Below are positions 51,012-60,654 of a stretch of DNA of 64,000 nt, one piece after another; positions within the stretch are counted from its first letter, which is position 1; each line of letters starts with the position of its first letter. Location: contig NZ_CP035925.1 in NCBI RefSeq assembly GCF_013373365.1, positions 868,001 through 932,000 of the forward strand. Reading direction: 5' to 3'. The translations under genes and the position numbers were made by a program. Below the pieces are notes generated by a model, which was given only the letters and a program-made list of their open reading frames with translations, made no database searches and had not been told where the DNA came from. The stretch comes from Lentibacillus sp. CBA3610. Its GTDB lineage: Bacteria > Bacillota > Bacilli > Bacillales > Amphibacillaceae.

Positions 51012-53053
51012 TGTTGAATGGTCATCTGCTGAATGAGCGTTACAAGATAAAAGAGTCTATCGGCGGTGGAGGCATGGCTGACGTTTATTTGGCAACAGAT
51101 ACGATTCTGGATCGTGACGTGGCCATTAAAGCATTACGCATGGACTTTGCTGATGATGAGGAATTTATTGCCCGTTTTGACCGCGAAGCACAATCTGCGG
51201 CAAGTCTGGCTCATCCTAATATTGTTAACATTTATGATGTCGGTGAAGATGACCGGGTTTTATTTATGGCAATGGAATACGTTGATGGGATGACTTTGAA
51301 AGAATACATACAACGTTATGCACCGATTGATACACGGGAAGCCCTGGATATCATGAAACAGATCGCATCCGCAATTGCCCATGCACATGCTAACGATATC
51401 ATTCATCGGGACATAAAGCCGCAGAACATTATGATAGATACATATGGACAGGTTAAAGTCACTGATTTTGGAATTGCAGTGGCATTAAGTGCAACGGCCC
51501 TCACACAAACTAATTCCATTCTTGGGTCTGTACATTATTTGTCCCCTGAACAGGCACGTGGCGGCACAGCAACCAAAAAATCAGACATTTACTCGCTGGG
51601 AATTGTCCTGTTTGAATTATTGACGGGCCGGTTGCCTTTTTCAGGTCAATCGCCTGTTTCAATCGCGTTAAAACATTTACAAAATGATACGCCATCTGTA
51701 AAACGTTTTAATCCGAATATCCCGCAAAGTGTGGAAAATATCGTATTGAAAGCTACTGCCAAAGACCCTTTTCATCGTTATGATACGGTTTATGACATGG
51801 AAGATACCCTGGAGTCGGCACTTAGTCCTGACAGGCTCAATGAAGAAAAATTTATTCCGCCGGCTGAAGAGGGAGAAGAAACAAAGGCGATTCCCATTAT
51901 AACCGACAACCAGCTGGATCAGAATACGGATGATGATACAATCGTCAATCAACCTAATGAAGCAACCAAACCTTACATGAATGAAGAGACAGACGAAAAT
52001 GATAAGGGCACTAAAAAAGGTAAAAAGAAAAAAAATAAAAAGAAGAAGACTGGTAAGCAGAGACGCAAAAAATGGCTGCTCATACTTGCCTCCCTATTTC
52101 TATTGCTGGGGGCAACTGCAGTGGCATTATTTATTTTTCCGGGCTGGCTTCAACCGAACGATGTGGATGTTCCTGATGTGAGTGGTATGGCATATGAGGA
52201 AGCTATGTCCGAATTACAGGAATTAAACTTGGAAACTGAGCGGGATGAAGCGTATTCTGATGACGTAGAGGAAAATACGGTCATTGGAACGGAACCGGAA
52301 GCCGGCAGTACGATAACAGAGGACGATACAGTTACACTAATCGTCAGTCAGGGACAAGAGGAAGTGGCGTTTGAGGACTATGTTGGTGAAAATGTTGATC
52401 AGGTCAGACGCATTCTGGAGAATAAAGGGTTTGAAACGATTACAACGGAAGAAGAATATTCAAATGAGTATGCAGCGGGAGAGATTGTTTCCCATGTTTA
52501 TCCGTCTCCGGGTACAGAGGTTATTCCAGAGGAGACTGAAGTTATTTTTGATATCAGCATTGGACCTGCGCCAATCAATGTGAACAATTTGACGGGCATG
52601 AGCGAACAACAGGCGATTAACTCTCTGGAGGAACAGGGATTGAACGCTGCCATCAGGGAAGAAAATTCGGAAAACACACCTGAGGGCAATGTCATACGTC
52701 AGGACCCGGAGCCTGGCACCGAGGTGGAAGCAGGTAATACAGTTGATGTCTTTATTTCCACGGGTCCTGAAGAAAAGCCGCCCGTTAATCATGAGGAAAC
52801 TTTTACGGTGTCCTATAATCCGAGTCAGGAAGAAGATACGGATGACCCGGTTGAACAGACTGTTTCAATTTATATCGGGGATAACAACCGTTCGATTTCA
52901 GAAGTGCATGATGAGTATACGATTACTGAAGACAGAGAGTTTACAATTACGTTAACGATTGCTCCTGACAGTGTTGCCGAATACAGGGTGATGCGCAATG
53001 AGGAAGTGATCATCGACAAATCGATTCCATATGAAGAAGCGGCAGGTGACTAA
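51011..53053 (+). CDS. prkC: PrkC, PASTA-domain Ser/Thr protein kinase
   Basis: Membrane kinase that senses muropeptides; in B. subtilis it also triggers germination. 680 residues: kinase domain about 10-270 (glycine loop IGGGGMADVY, VAIKAL lysine, HRDIKPQN catalytic loop, DFGIA, GSVHYLSPEQA), a lysine-rich juxtamembrane stretch (335-352), one membrane segment (355-377), then three PASTA repeats starting near 386, 453 and 523, and a C-terminal beta domain. It overlaps prpC and is followed by rsgA one base after its stop. Confidence 0.96.
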   Translation: MLNGHLLNERYKIKESIGGGGMADVYLATDTILDRDVAIKALRMDFADDEEFIARFDREAQSAASLAHPNIVNIYDVGEDDRVLFMAMEYVDGMTLKEYIQRYAPIDTREALDIMKQIASAIAHAHANDIIHRDIKPQNIMIDTYGQVKVTDFGIAVALSATALTQTNSILGSVHYLSPEQARGGTATKKSDIYSLGIVLFELLTGRLPFSGQSPVSIALKHLQNDTPSVKRFNPNIPQSVENIVLKATAKDPFHRYDTVYDMEDTLESALSPDRLNEEKFIPPAEEGEETKAIPIITDNQLDQNTDDDTIVNQPNEATKPYMNEETDENDKGTKKGKKKKNKKKKTGKQRRKKWLLILASLFLLLGATAVALFIFPGWLQPNDVDVPDVSGMAYEEAMSELQELNLETERDEAYSDDVEENTVIGTEPEAGSTITEDDTVTLIVSQGQEEVAFEDYVGENVDQVRRILENKGFETITTEEEYSNEYAAGEIVSHVYPSPGTEVIPEETEVIFDISIGPAPINVNNLTGMSEQQAINSLEEQGLNAAIREENSENTPEGNVIRQDPEPGTEVEAGNTVDVFISTGPEEKPPVNHEETFTVSYNPSQEEDTDDPVEQTVSIYIGDNNRSISEVHDEYTITEDREFTITLTIAPDSVAEYRVMRNEEVIIDKSIPYEEAAGD

Positions 53054-53935
53054 ATGGCTGAAGGCAGAATCATAAAAGCAATAAGCGGATTCTATTATGT
53101 GAAATCAGGAAACGGTGTGTTTCAGTGTCGGGGGAGGGGTGTTTTTCGCAAACAGAACATCACACCCCTCGTCGGTGATTTTGTTGAATTTGATGAGCAG
53201 AACCCTGGGGAAGGCTATATTCTTTCGATTAAATCAAGGCGAAATATGCTTATTCGCCCGGCGGTTGCAAATATTGATCAGGCAATCATTGTCAGCTCGA
53301 TAGCAGAGCCTGATTTTAACCCGCTATTATTGGATCGGTTTCTTGTAATGATTGAATCGAAGGAAATGACACCAATCATTTTAATGACGAAAAAAGATCT
53401 GAAGACTGAAACGGATCTGGAATCGATTCACCATTATAAAACGGTATATGAGCAAATCGGGTATTCGGTTAAGCTGATTTCCGCTGTTCAGCCGGGGGAT
53501 TTAGACGATTTGATGCATGAACTGGCTGATCAGGTATCTGTTATTGCCGGACAGTCCGGTGTCGGTAAATCATCGTTACTGAATGCGTTGAATTCTTCGC
53601 TGCAATTAAAAACGGGTGATATATCCGCTAGTTTAGGCAGGGGCAAGCATACAACAAGACATGTTGAACTGGTTGAAGTTGGTGGCGGATTGGTTGCCGA
53701 TACGCCCGGTTTCAGCACACTCGATTTCAAGGAAATGGCAGCTGATGAATTAGCGGATTGTTTCCCGGAAATACGAAACAGGCAGACAGATTGCAAGTTT
53801 CGTGGATGCTATCATAATAAGGAGCCGGAATGTGCTGTGAAACAAGCAGTAGAAGATGGGGAAATTGCCGAAATCCGTTATGACCACTATCTACGTTTTT
53901 TAGACGAAATTAATTCACGAAAGCCGAGGTATTAA
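53054..53935 (+). CDS. rsgA: RsgA (CpgA), circularly permuted ribosome-maturation GTPase
   Basis: Late 30S assembly GTPase. An N-terminal OB-fold precedes GTPase motifs in permuted order: G4 (MTKKDL), then G1 (GQSGVGKSSLLNAL), then G3 (DTPGFS); the C-terminal zinc knuckle is CKFRGCYHNKEPEC. 293 residues, normal. Directly follows prkC and precedes rpe by one base. Confidence 0.96.
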   Translation: MAEGRIIKAISGFYYVKSGNGVFQCRGRGVFRKQNITPLVGDFVEFDEQNPGEGYILSIKSRRNMLIRPAVANIDQAIIVSSIAEPDFNPLLLDRFLVMIESKEMTPIILMTKKDLKTETDLESIHHYKTVYEQIGYSVKLISAVQPGDLDDLMHELADQVSVIAGQSGVGKSSLLNALNSSLQLKTGDISASLGRGKHTTRHVELVEVGGGLVADTPGFSTLDFKEMAADELADCFPEIRNRQTDCKFRGCYHNKEPECAVKQAVEDGEIAEIRYDHYLRFLDEINSRKPRY

Positions 53936-53936
53936 T

Positions 53937-54599
53937 ATGACTAAAATAGCACCTTCCATTCTATCAGCTGATTTCTCACAGCTTGGTAACGAAATTAAGG
54001 ATGTCGAACAAGGTGGCGCAGATTATATTCATGTTGACGTCATGGATGGGCATTTTGTCCCGAATATCACGATCGGGCCACTTATTGTTGAAGCCATCAA
54101 GCCACATACTGCGTTGCCATTGGATGTGCATTTGATGATTGAAAACCCTGATCAATACATTCCAGCTTTTGCTGAGGCAGGCGCATCAATCATATCGGTT
54201 CATCAGGAGACCAGCCCGCATCTGCACCGTACGATTCAACTGATAAAGGATCATGGGATGAAAGCAGGTGTCGTCATTAACCCCGCAACACCGGTTGAAA
54301 TGATTCGGGATGTATTACACGAAGTCGATCTTGTATTGCTTATGACCGTGAATCCGGGGTTTGGCGGCCAGTCGTTTATCCCGGAGGTAATTCAAAAGAT
54401 TGAACAAATAGCCTCATGGCGAGAAGAACGTCAATTAATATTTGAAATTGAAGTTGACGGCGGGGTGAATCGTAACACGGCCAAATTGTGTACGGATGCT
54501 GGAGCAGATGTTCTCGTTGCCGGAAGTGCCATTTTTAAACAGGATGACCGCAAGCAGATAATCCAGGAAATTGCCCAAGCCGCTGGAAAGGCGGAGTAA
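53937..54599 (+). CDS. rpe: Ribulose-phosphate 3-epimerase
   Basis: Interconverts ribulose-5-phosphate and xylulose-5-phosphate. 220-residue TIM barrel with KIAPSILSADFSQLG, HVDVMDGHFVPNITIGP, DVHLMIENP, VNPGFGGQSFIP and EVDGGVN, including the metal-binding His/Asp residues. Start overlaps the end of rsgA region by close packing (one base apart). Confidence 0.96.
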   Translation: MTKIAPSILSADFSQLGNEIKDVEQGGADYIHVDVMDGHFVPNITIGPLIVEAIKPHTALPLDVHLMIENPDQYIPAFAEAGASIISVHQETSPHLHRTIQLIKDHGMKAGVVINPATPVEMIRDVLHEVDLVLLMTVNPGFGGQSFIPEVIQKIEQIASWREERQLIFEIEVDGGVNRNTAKLCTDAGADVLVAGSAIFKQDDRKQIIQEIAQAAGKAE

Positions 54600-54603
54600 C
54601 ACC

Positions 54604-55253
54604 GTGACAAATGTTGCCATTATGGGAAGCGGCCCGCAGGAATTGATTCCGGACTTGTCCCAATACGAAGCTATGATAGACATTTGGATAGGCGCTGATC
54701 GGGGCGCCCTGACATTACTTGAAAATAATATAACACCAGACTATGCTGTGGGTGATTTTGATTCCATGGACGAAACAGATAAAGGTGAAGTACGGAAGCA
54801 GGCAAATGTGTTTGACCAATATCCAGATGAAAAGGATGAGACGGATCTTGAAATTGCACTGAATACAGCGTATGTCCTGAATCCAAAAAAAATTTATTTG
54901 CTTGGCGCCACTGGTGGACGCCTTGACCACGGTTTAATCAATATTCAGCTTCTGCACGCCATTATGGAGCGGGGGATACAAGGGATTATCGCTGATCATC
55001 AAAATCTGCTCGAATTAACACATCCGGGCAACTATGAAATCAGCCATGATTACCCGGCAGTTCTTTTTTTATTCGTTTCACTCGGTTTTTGTGAAAGGGC
55101 CTGACTTTAGAGAGGGTTTTTATTATTCGCTGACTGATGAAAAACCATTTCTGGGGATCAACACTCTGTATTTCAAACAAGCTTTTTTCAGATTTTGGTA
55201 CTTTTTCGTATAAAGAAGGCATACTATTAGTAATAAAGAGTCGTGATGTATAG
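54604..55253 (+). pseudogene. thiN: Thiamine pyrophosphokinase ThiN (3' end frameshifted)
   Basis: Makes thiamine diphosphate from thiamine. GTG start after AAGGCGGAG. Intact for about 165 codons: IGADRGALTLL, YAVGDFDSMDE, DQYPDEKDETDLEIAL, LLGATGGRLDHGL (ATP/substrate motifs). Indels from about 55058 to 55130 break the C-terminal beta domain, whose pieces GLTLE and WGSTLCISNKLFSDFGTF follow in another frame, ending KSRDV and TAG at 55251-55253. The B. subtilis equivalent is yloS. Confidence 0.87.
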
Positions 55254-55300
55254 TCAGACCATAGAAAGCTTTGTTTGTAAACAGAGGAGGCGGAGATCTC

Positions 55301-55384
55301 ATGAAATTTTATACCATTAAGCTCCCAAGGTTTATCGGCGGATTTGTCCGGGTGATTGCAGGCGTTTTCAAAAAAGATAAATAA
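55301..55384 (+). CDS. spoVM: SpoVM, amphipathic spore-coat anchoring peptide (27 residues)
   Basis: Reads MKFYTIKLPRFIGGFVRVIA followed by GVFKKDK, a clear match to the 26-residue SpoVM of B. subtilis. SpoVM senses the convex forespore membrane and recruits SpoIVA. The conserved proline 9 and the amphipathic helix with basic R/K residues are present. ATG follows GAGGAGGCGGAG. Position between thiN and rpmB is the same as in B. subtilis. A terminator hairpin follows. Confidence 0.95.
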   Translation: MKFYTIKLPRFIGGFVRVIAGVFKKDK

Positions 55385-55396
55385 TAAGTAAGATTT

Positions 55397-55432
55397 AGCT
55401 TTTGTCATTTCTTTGGCAGAAGCTTATTTTTT
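55397..55432 (+). terminator. Terminator after spoVM
   Basis: AGCTTTTGTC pairs with GGCAGAAGCT (two G-U pairs) and is followed by TATTTTTTG. Confidence 0.65.
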
Positions 55433-55440
55433 GATAAAGG

Positions 55441-55925
55441 CCTTTTTCGTAAACTTGTTGCTTTAAGTGATGTATACTGCGAACACACTAAAAAATTGAG
55501 CGCGATGAACCACCGCTCCGGAAATACGCCTCCGCGCACTTAGGGCGGCTGGTGAGCCTCCTCGTGCTCGTCGTGTTGCAAGTGTTTTTCGTGGAACAGC
55601 ACTCCTCGCAGAAAAAATCGCTAACGCGCTGCGGGGTCTCACCTATGGCCTATCCTCCCGCTGGAGTCTCCCGCGTATTTCTCCGCTGTTTGCTGTTTTA
55701 TAATCTCATTTTGGTGTGTTTAATTAAAACCTCTCTTGTGGATGTTGATTGGAGTGAGGGCAGGGAGACTCCTGCGGGAAAGCGGGCAGCTAGACCTGAA
55801 CAGGAAGCGGTTTTCTTCCGAGGAGGCTGAAGCGTTGCCCTAAGGTGCGCGACTGCCCGAAACGGAAATCAACAAAGCACTCTGTGTCGCAGTTTATGGG
55901 TTTGTGGCAAAAACAACAATCTTAT
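55441..55925. repeat. Composite intergenic repeat, two units, between spoVM and rpmB
   Basis: Same plan as 19391-19850. Left border CGTAAACTTGTTGCTTTAA, ACTGCGAACACAC (55477-55489); right border TGTGTCGCAGTTTATGGG (55883-55900). Unit 1 is bounded by GGAAATACGC (55520-55529) and GCGTATTTC (from 55673) and contains the inverted 60-bp module seen at 42417-42478. Unit 2 (about 55748-55877) holds GGGCAGGGAGACTCCTGCGG and GCGCGACTGCCCG and recurs, inverted, at the window end. No gene between 55385 and 55993. Confidence 0.82.
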
Positions 55926-55951
55926 AAACAATGTGAAAAAATCACGAAATG

Positions 55952-55980
55952 AAAAAGCACCCTTTATGCGGGTGCTTTTT
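55952..55980 (-). terminator. Terminator of rpmB
   Basis: AAAAAGCACCC / GGGTGCTTTTT with a short loop; it follows the rpmB stop on the minus strand. Confidence 0.85.
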
Positions 55981-55993
55981 AGACATTTATTAG

Positions 55994-56182
55994 TTAAACG
56001 CGTTGTACTTTGCCTGATTTCAAGGCACGGGTAGATACATAAACACGTTTTGGCTTGCCGTCGACCATAATACGAACTTTTTGCACATTAGCTTTCCAGT
56101 TGCGTTTACTTGCATTCATAGCGTGGGAACGATTATTTCCGCTGCGGGTTTTACGTCCAGTCACGGTACATTTTCTAGCCAT
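55994..56182 (-). CDS. rpmB: 50S ribosomal protein L28
   Basis: 62 residues: [34 protein letters not shown] and [14 protein letters not shown] are characteristic of L28. Only one N-terminal cysteine (Cys5) is present, so this is the zinc-free form. The start follows AGGAGGGATTACC. Transcribed opposite to its neighbours, as in B. subtilis. Confidence 0.97.
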   Translation of the reverse strand: MARKCTVTGRKTRSGNNRSHAMNASKRNWKANVQKVRIMVDGKPKRVYVSTRALKSGKVQRV

Positions 56183-56231
56183 GGTAATCCCTCCTGTTTA
56201 ACACTTACTTATTTCCCATAATTACTTATCC

Positions 56232-56260
56232 AATTTACCATACTTGAATTGGTTATGCAA
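56232..56260 (-). promoter_or_regulatory. Promoter of rpmB
   Basis: On the minus strand TTGCAT, 17 bp, TAAATT, with TG one base before the -10 (extended). The start codon is 50 bp downstream. On the plus strand TTGACA at 56290-56295 is a possible -35 for yloU, but no good -10 follows at 17 bp. Confidence 0.6.
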
Positions 56261-56420
56261 TTATCATCGGAGTTATAAAGAAAAACAACTTGACAGAACA
56301 ATATAAATCATTCATTGTAATAATGGGTTATCATCCAGTCATTCATTGAACGCTTTTAATACACGTATGATTATAGTAAAATATCCTTATAAATGACCGT
56401 GGTGTCAAAGGAGGATGAAG

Positions 56421-56783
56421 ATGTCCATAGAATTGAATACAAACGATGGTCAGGTTACCATCACAAATGACGTGATATCTACAATTGCCGGTGGTGCGGC
56501 CGTTGAGTGCTACGGAATTGTCGGCATGGCATCAAAAAGTCAAATCAGGGATGGTATTGCTGAAATTCTCAGGAAAGAGAACTTTTCAAAAGGTGTTGTT
56601 GTCAGACAGGAGGAAACGCACCTCCATATTGATATGTATATTATCGTCAGTTATGGCACGAAAATTTCCGAAGTTGCGCATAATGTACAATCACAGGTGA
56701 AATACACATTAAGCAAATCATTAGGTCTTGAGATTGATTCGGTCAATATCTATATTCAGGGTGTCCGGGTAGCTAAGGATTAA
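56421..56783 (+). CDS. yloU: Asp23/YloU-family envelope stress protein
   Basis: 120 residues from the ATG at 56421, 6 nt after AGGAGG. Motifs GQVTITNDVISTIAGGAA, ECYGIVGMASKSQIRDG, HIDMYIIVSYGTKISEVA and VNIYIQGVRV define the DUF322/Asp23 family. Members bind membrane partners and respond to envelope stress. It is directly upstream of fakA, an arrangement kept throughout Firmicutes. Confidence 0.93.
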   Translation: MSIELNTNDGQVTITNDVISTIAGGAAVECYGIVGMASKSQIRDGIAEILRKENFSKGVVVRQEETHLHIDMYIIVSYGTKISEVAHNVQSQVKYTLSKSLGLEIDSVNIYIQGVRVAKD

Positions 56784-56840
56784 CCGCGGTATCCGGATCG
56801 CTCTTGTCGGCTTATTGCTGTTATGAGGGAGGAAAGTATT

Positions 56841-58505
56841 GTGGCGCAAGAAGAATTAAGTGGCACGATGTTTACACAAATGGTGCTGTCAGGGGCACAC
56901 CATTTAAAAAACAATGCCGAAAAAATAGATGCATTAAACGTTTTTCCTGTTCCGGATGGTGACACTGGTACGAACATGAATTTATCGATCACGTCCGGAG
57001 CAGATGAAGTCAAAAAACTGAGCAGTGAAAACATCTCAGAAGTTGCAGGTGCCTTTTCAAAGGGTTTGCTAATGGGGGCGCGGGGCAACTCCGGTGTTAT
57101 ATTATCCCAACTGTTCCGCGGATTTGCAAAAGGGATGGAAAAGAAAGAAACGTTATCAGCCCAGGATTTGGCAGGTGCTTTTGACAATGGTGTGACGACA
57201 GCGTATAAGGCGGTCATGAAACCTGTTGAGGGTACAATTCTGACAGTTGCCAAAGATGCCGCAGAAACCGCAGTTGTCGAATCGGAAACAGAAAATGATG
57301 TAATCGCTTTAATGGAGAAAGTTATACAGGAGGCCAAATCATCCTTGAAGCGTACGCCGGATCTTTTGCCTGTCCTTAAAGAAGTTGGTGTTGTCGATTC
57401 CGGCGGGCAAGGGCTTGTGACGATTTATGAAGGTTTCCTGGCTGCGCTGAAGGGTGAAGAAGTGCATGAATCCGGGGCAGATGATATTGAGATGAATGAA
57501 ATGGTCAATGCTGAGCACCATAAAATTGCTCAGGACTTCATGGATACCTCGGAAATCGAATATGGTTACTGTACGGAATTCATGGTCAGATTTGAAGCGG
57601 ACAAGCTGAAAGAGTATCCATTTGATGAGGAAGCCTTCCGTAACGAATTGAGTGAATATGGTGATTCGCTGCTGGTTGTTTCAGATGATGACCTTGTCAA
57701 GGTGCATGTCCATGCGGAATATCCCGGTGAAGTGATGACTCTGGGACAACGTTTTGGTTCTTTGACCAATATGAAAATTGAAAACATGCGTGATCAGCAT
57801 ACAGCGATTGTTGGCGATGAAACGAAAAAAGCATCCCAGGGTGAAAAGGCTGAATATGGCATTTTGACGGTGGCGATGGGTTCCGGAGTCAAGGAACTGT
57901 TTGAAAGTCTTGGCGCAACAGTTGTGATTGAAGGCGGTCAAACGATGAATCCGAGCACGCAGGATATTACGGAAGCTATTGCAGAGGCGAATGCAAATAA
58001 CGTGCTCATCCTGCCAAACAACAAAAATATTGTCATGGCAGCTGAACAGGCAGCAGAATTGGCAGAGGTAAATGCAGCGGTTATACCGACTAAAACCATA
58101 CCACAAGGGATCAGTTCATTGCTGGCATTTCATCCGGAAACAGAAATCGGGGAAAACCGTGATGCAATGGAAGCTGCCGGCAAAGAAGTCAAATCCGGAC
58201 AAGTTACATATGCGGTTCGTGACACACAAATTGACGGTATAACCATTGAGAAGGATCATTTTATGGGGCTGGTCGATGGGGCGATCAAAGCTTCCAATCA
58301 GGATCAGCTCGAGACGGTCAAATCACTGCTTGATGACATGATTACGGAAGACGATGAGATTCTGACCATTTTACAGGGCGAAGATGCCACTGATGACGAT
58401 GTAAAAATGATCGAGCAATATGTGGAAGATAAGTTTGATGATATTGAGATAGAACACCATAAAGGCAACCAGCCGATATATTCATTTATTTTTTCAGTGG
58501 AATAA
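56841..58505 (+). CDS. fakA: FakA (YloV), fatty-acid kinase ATP-binding subunit
   Basis: Phosphorylates exogenous fatty acids presented by a FakB (DegV-type) partner. GTG at 56841 lies 9 nt after GGGAGG; 554 residues. The N-terminal DhaL-type ATP-binding domain (residues 1-200) carries the Mg-binding motif VFPVPDGDTGTNMNLS and GARGNSGVILSQLFRG; the central and C-terminal DUF1949/DAK1-like parts carry EFMVRF, VHVHAEYPGEVM and LPNNKNIVMAAEQA. The frame also opens at 56823 with poorer support. Confidence 0.93.
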   Translation: MAQEELSGTMFTQMVLSGAHHLKNNAEKIDALNVFPVPDGDTGTNMNLSITSGADEVKKLSSENISEVAGAFSKGLLMGARGNSGVILSQLFRGFAKGMEKKETLSAQDLAGAFDNGVTTAYKAVMKPVEGTILTVAKDAAETAVVESETENDVIALMEKVIQEAKSSLKRTPDLLPVLKEVGVVDSGGQGLVTIYEGFLAALKGEEVHESGADDIEMNEMVNAEHHKIAQDFMDTSEIEYGYCTEFMVRFEADKLKEYPFDEEAFRNELSEYGDSLLVVSDDDLVKVHVHAEYPGEVMTLGQRFGSLTNMKIENMRDQHTAIVGDETKKASQGEKAEYGILTVAMGSGVKELFESLGATVVIEGGQTMNPSTQDITEAIAEANANNVLILPNNKNIVMAAEQAAELAEVNAAVIPTKTIPQGISSLLAFHPETEIGENRDAMEAAGKEVKSGQVTYAVRDTQIDGITIEKDHFMGLVDGAIKASNQDQLETVKSLLDDMITEDDEILTILQGEDATDDDVKMIEQYVEDKFDDIEIEHHKGNQPIYSFIFSVE

Positions 58506-58514
58506 GAGATAAAA

Positions 58515-58546
58515 ATTGCCTCCCTGCTAAAAAGGGAGGCAATTTT
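58515..58546. terminator. Bidirectional terminator between fakA and the NCS2 permease
   Basis: Perfect 10-bp stem ATTGCCTCCC / GGGAGGCAAT with a 9-nt loop, and T/A runs on both sides. It serves both converging genes. Confidence 0.88.
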
Positions 58547-59828
58547 ATAGTCCGGCAATCTTCATGATGAAGTAGGTCAGGAATAACCCAGAGATTATCA
58601 AGAGTACTGCCGGGAGATCTTTTTGTTTGCGCATGGCAATTTTTACAATCGGGTATGCAATGAACCCAAAAGCCATACCGTCTGCGATGCTGTACGTGAA
58701 TGGAATCATCGCTGCAATCAGAAATACAGGAAGTGCTTCTGATAAATCATCCAATGGAACGTTGCGCAGATTTTGTGCCATCAACACACCGACAATGATC
58801 AAAATAGGGCTGATTGCCGTATCTGGAATCATGGAGATCCATGGAATGATGAATAACGTTAATAAAAATAGCAATCCTGCTGTGATAGCAGTTTTTCCCG
58901 TTCTGCCGCCAGATGTAACGACAGCTGCATTTTCGGCCGCTGAAACGGTTGGTGATGTTCCGAAAAAGGCGCTCATTAATGATGAAAAGGCAGTGGCCTG
59001 ATAAGCTTTATTATAGCTGTTCTGCCGTTTCAGCATATGAAGTTGTCCATGCAGCAAGCCCATATTTTCGAAAATAAGAATAATGGTAAGCGGAAAAACA
59101 GCCAGCCAAAATTCAAAATCACCCATTGCTGTAAACGATGGGATGAACAGCATATCACCCGCGTTCACATCAATGTTTGTTTCGGTTGTATCCAACAGCC
59201 CAAACAGATAAGCAATGAGTGTTCCGGTTACGATGGTCACGAGGAAATTAGCCGGAATATTTTTCATGAATAAAAAGATCGCAATAAATAACGTCAGCAG
59301 GCTGGCAATAAATCCAGGTGATGTGAAGTCACCAATGGCAATGATCGTCTGTTCGCCACTTACGATAAGCCCGCTATTTTCAAGACCAATCAAAATAAGG
59401 AAAAAACCGAGCCCGACCGTAATCGCATGTTTTAACGATTCAGGGATTGCCTCTTTTAAAATAACGCCCAGTTTCGTGAACCCGGTGATAAGAAACAGAA
59501 CGGCGGCAACGAGAACAACTGCCAGTCCTTCCTGGAATGAAAGGCTTGTACTGCCAACGATTGAGTAGGCAAACAGTGCATTAATACCCATTCCCGGGAT
59601 AAGAATTAAGGGCAGTTTTGCGTACAGACCCATCAGTAAGGTGCCGGAAAAACTGGCAAGAATCGTTGCGACCATCCCGGTTTCCAGTGAAATACCAGCT
59701 TCACTGAGAATCGACCCGTTAACGATCACAATATAGACAGTTGTCAAGTAGCCGATCAAACCAGCCATTATTTCTTCGCGCCAATTTCCCTTGATGTCCT
59801 GTAACGACGTGTTGCTTTGATTGGACAT
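58545..59828 (-). CDS. NCS2-family purine permease (AzgA type)
   Basis: 427 residues and about 12 membrane segments. The AzgA-like N-terminus (EIMAGLIGYLTTVYIVIVNG, ILSEAG) and the motifs GMGINALFAY, IGLENSGLIV, ENMGLLHG, GTSPTVSAAENAAVVTSGGR point to a guanine/hypoxanthine or adenine permease (PbuG/PbuO group). The exact base cannot be told. The start follows CGAGGAATAAAC. B. subtilis has no gene here; it is an insertion between fakA and the sda genes. No purine riboswitch is visible in the short leader. Confidence 0.9.
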   Translation of the reverse strand: MSNQSNTSLQDIKGNWREEIMAGLIGYLTTVYIVIVNGSILSEAGISLETGMVATILASFSGTLLMGLYAKLPLILIPGMGINALFAYSIVGSTSLSFQEGLAVVLVAAVLFLITGFTKLGVILKEAIPESLKHAITVGLGFFLILIGLENSGLIVSGEQTIIAIGDFTSPGFIASLLTLFIAIFLFMKNIPANFLVTIVTGTLIAYLFGLLDTTETNIDVNAGDMLFIPSFTAMGDFEFWLAVFPLTIILIFENMGLLHGQLHMLKRQNSYNKAYQATAFSSLMSAFFGTSPTVSAAENAAVVTSGGRTGKTAITAGLLFLLTLFIIPWISMIPDTAISPILIIVGVLMAQNLRNVPLDDLSEALPVFLIAAMIPFTYSIADGMAFGFIAYPIVKIAMRKQKDLPAVLLIISGLFLTYFIMKIAGL

Positions 59829-59903
59829 GTTTATTCCTCGATGTTTTGCTGTCCCTCTCCCGCCCGATAATACATTGCTCTAATGTACAATCCACAAATG
59901 CTT

Positions 59904-59932
59904 ATTATAGCGTTTTTTGTTATAATTAGCAA
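59904..59932 (-). promoter_or_regulatory. Sigma-A promoter of the NCS2 permease
   Basis: On the minus strand TTGCTA, 17 bp, TATAAT, 75 bp upstream of the start codon. Confidence 0.7.
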
Positions 59933-59972
59933 AGAAGAAAAAATCTATACGGGGAATAGGCGGTGTTGTGTT

Positions 59973-60635
59973 GTGAAATTCAATTCAGTATTTGACATCA
60001 TCGGACCGGTTATGATCGGTCCATCCAGTTCACATACAGCAGGAGCAGCACGGATCGGGAAAGCAGCACGCAATCTATTGGGAAAAGAACCAAAATGGGC
60101 GCGTATCCATCTGTATGAATCATTTGCCAAAACATATAAAGGTCACGGGACGGATTTTGCTTTAGCTGGGGGGTTGTTGGGGTATGAGACGGATGACCCC
60201 AGAATGAACCAGGCATTGAAAATTGCTGAAGAGCATAATCTTGACATCGAATTTATTGAAGATAGTGCCGGTGTCGATTATCCGAACACGGCAAGGCTGA
60301 TTATCGGTAATGAGACGGATCAAATTGAGCTTGTCGGTATTTCAATCGGCGGCGGAAAAATCGAAATCACGGAACTGAATGGATTTGAATTGCGTTTGTC
60401 AGGCAATCATCCAGCTATTTTGATTATGCACAATGACAGGTTCGGTGCCATTGCATCGGTTACAGAAATTTTGGCAAAACATGAAATCAATATCGGTCAT
60501 ATGGAAGTGAATCGTAAGGATGTCGGAAAAGAAGCACTGATGGTTATTGAAGTGGATCAGAATGTTGATGACCATGTGCTGAAAGAAATGGAAAATGCTG
60601 ACCATATTGAACAGATTTCCAAAATTGTGAGTTAG
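59973..60635 (+). CDS. sdaAB: L-serine dehydratase beta subunit
   Basis: With SdaAA it deaminates serine to pyruvate using a 4Fe-4S cluster. GTG at 59973 after AGGCGGTG gives 220 residues (KFNSVFDIIGPVMIGPSSSH); the frame is open further upstream to 59883. GPSSSHTAGAARIGKAAR is the family signature. The C-terminal ACT domain covers about residues 147-220. It is separated from sdaAA by an unusual 305-bp gap that holds a palindrome array. Confidence 0.94.
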   Translation: MKFNSVFDIIGPVMIGPSSSHTAGAARIGKAARNLLGKEPKWARIHLYESFAKTYKGHGTDFALAGGLLGYETDDPRMNQALKIAEEHNLDIEFIEDSAGVDYPNTARLIIGNETDQIELVGISIGGGKIEITELNGFELRLSGNHPAILIMHNDRFGAIASVTEILAKHEINIGHMEVNRKDVGKEALMVIEVDQNVDDHVLKEMENADHIEQISKIVS

Positions 60636-60654
60636 CGAAAGTTAACAAATGGTT

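Noticed and set aside
59829..59960. Purine riboswitch upstream of the NCS2 permease
   Set aside because: The leader after the -10 box is about 75 nt and shows no paired three-stem aptamer with its conserved loops.
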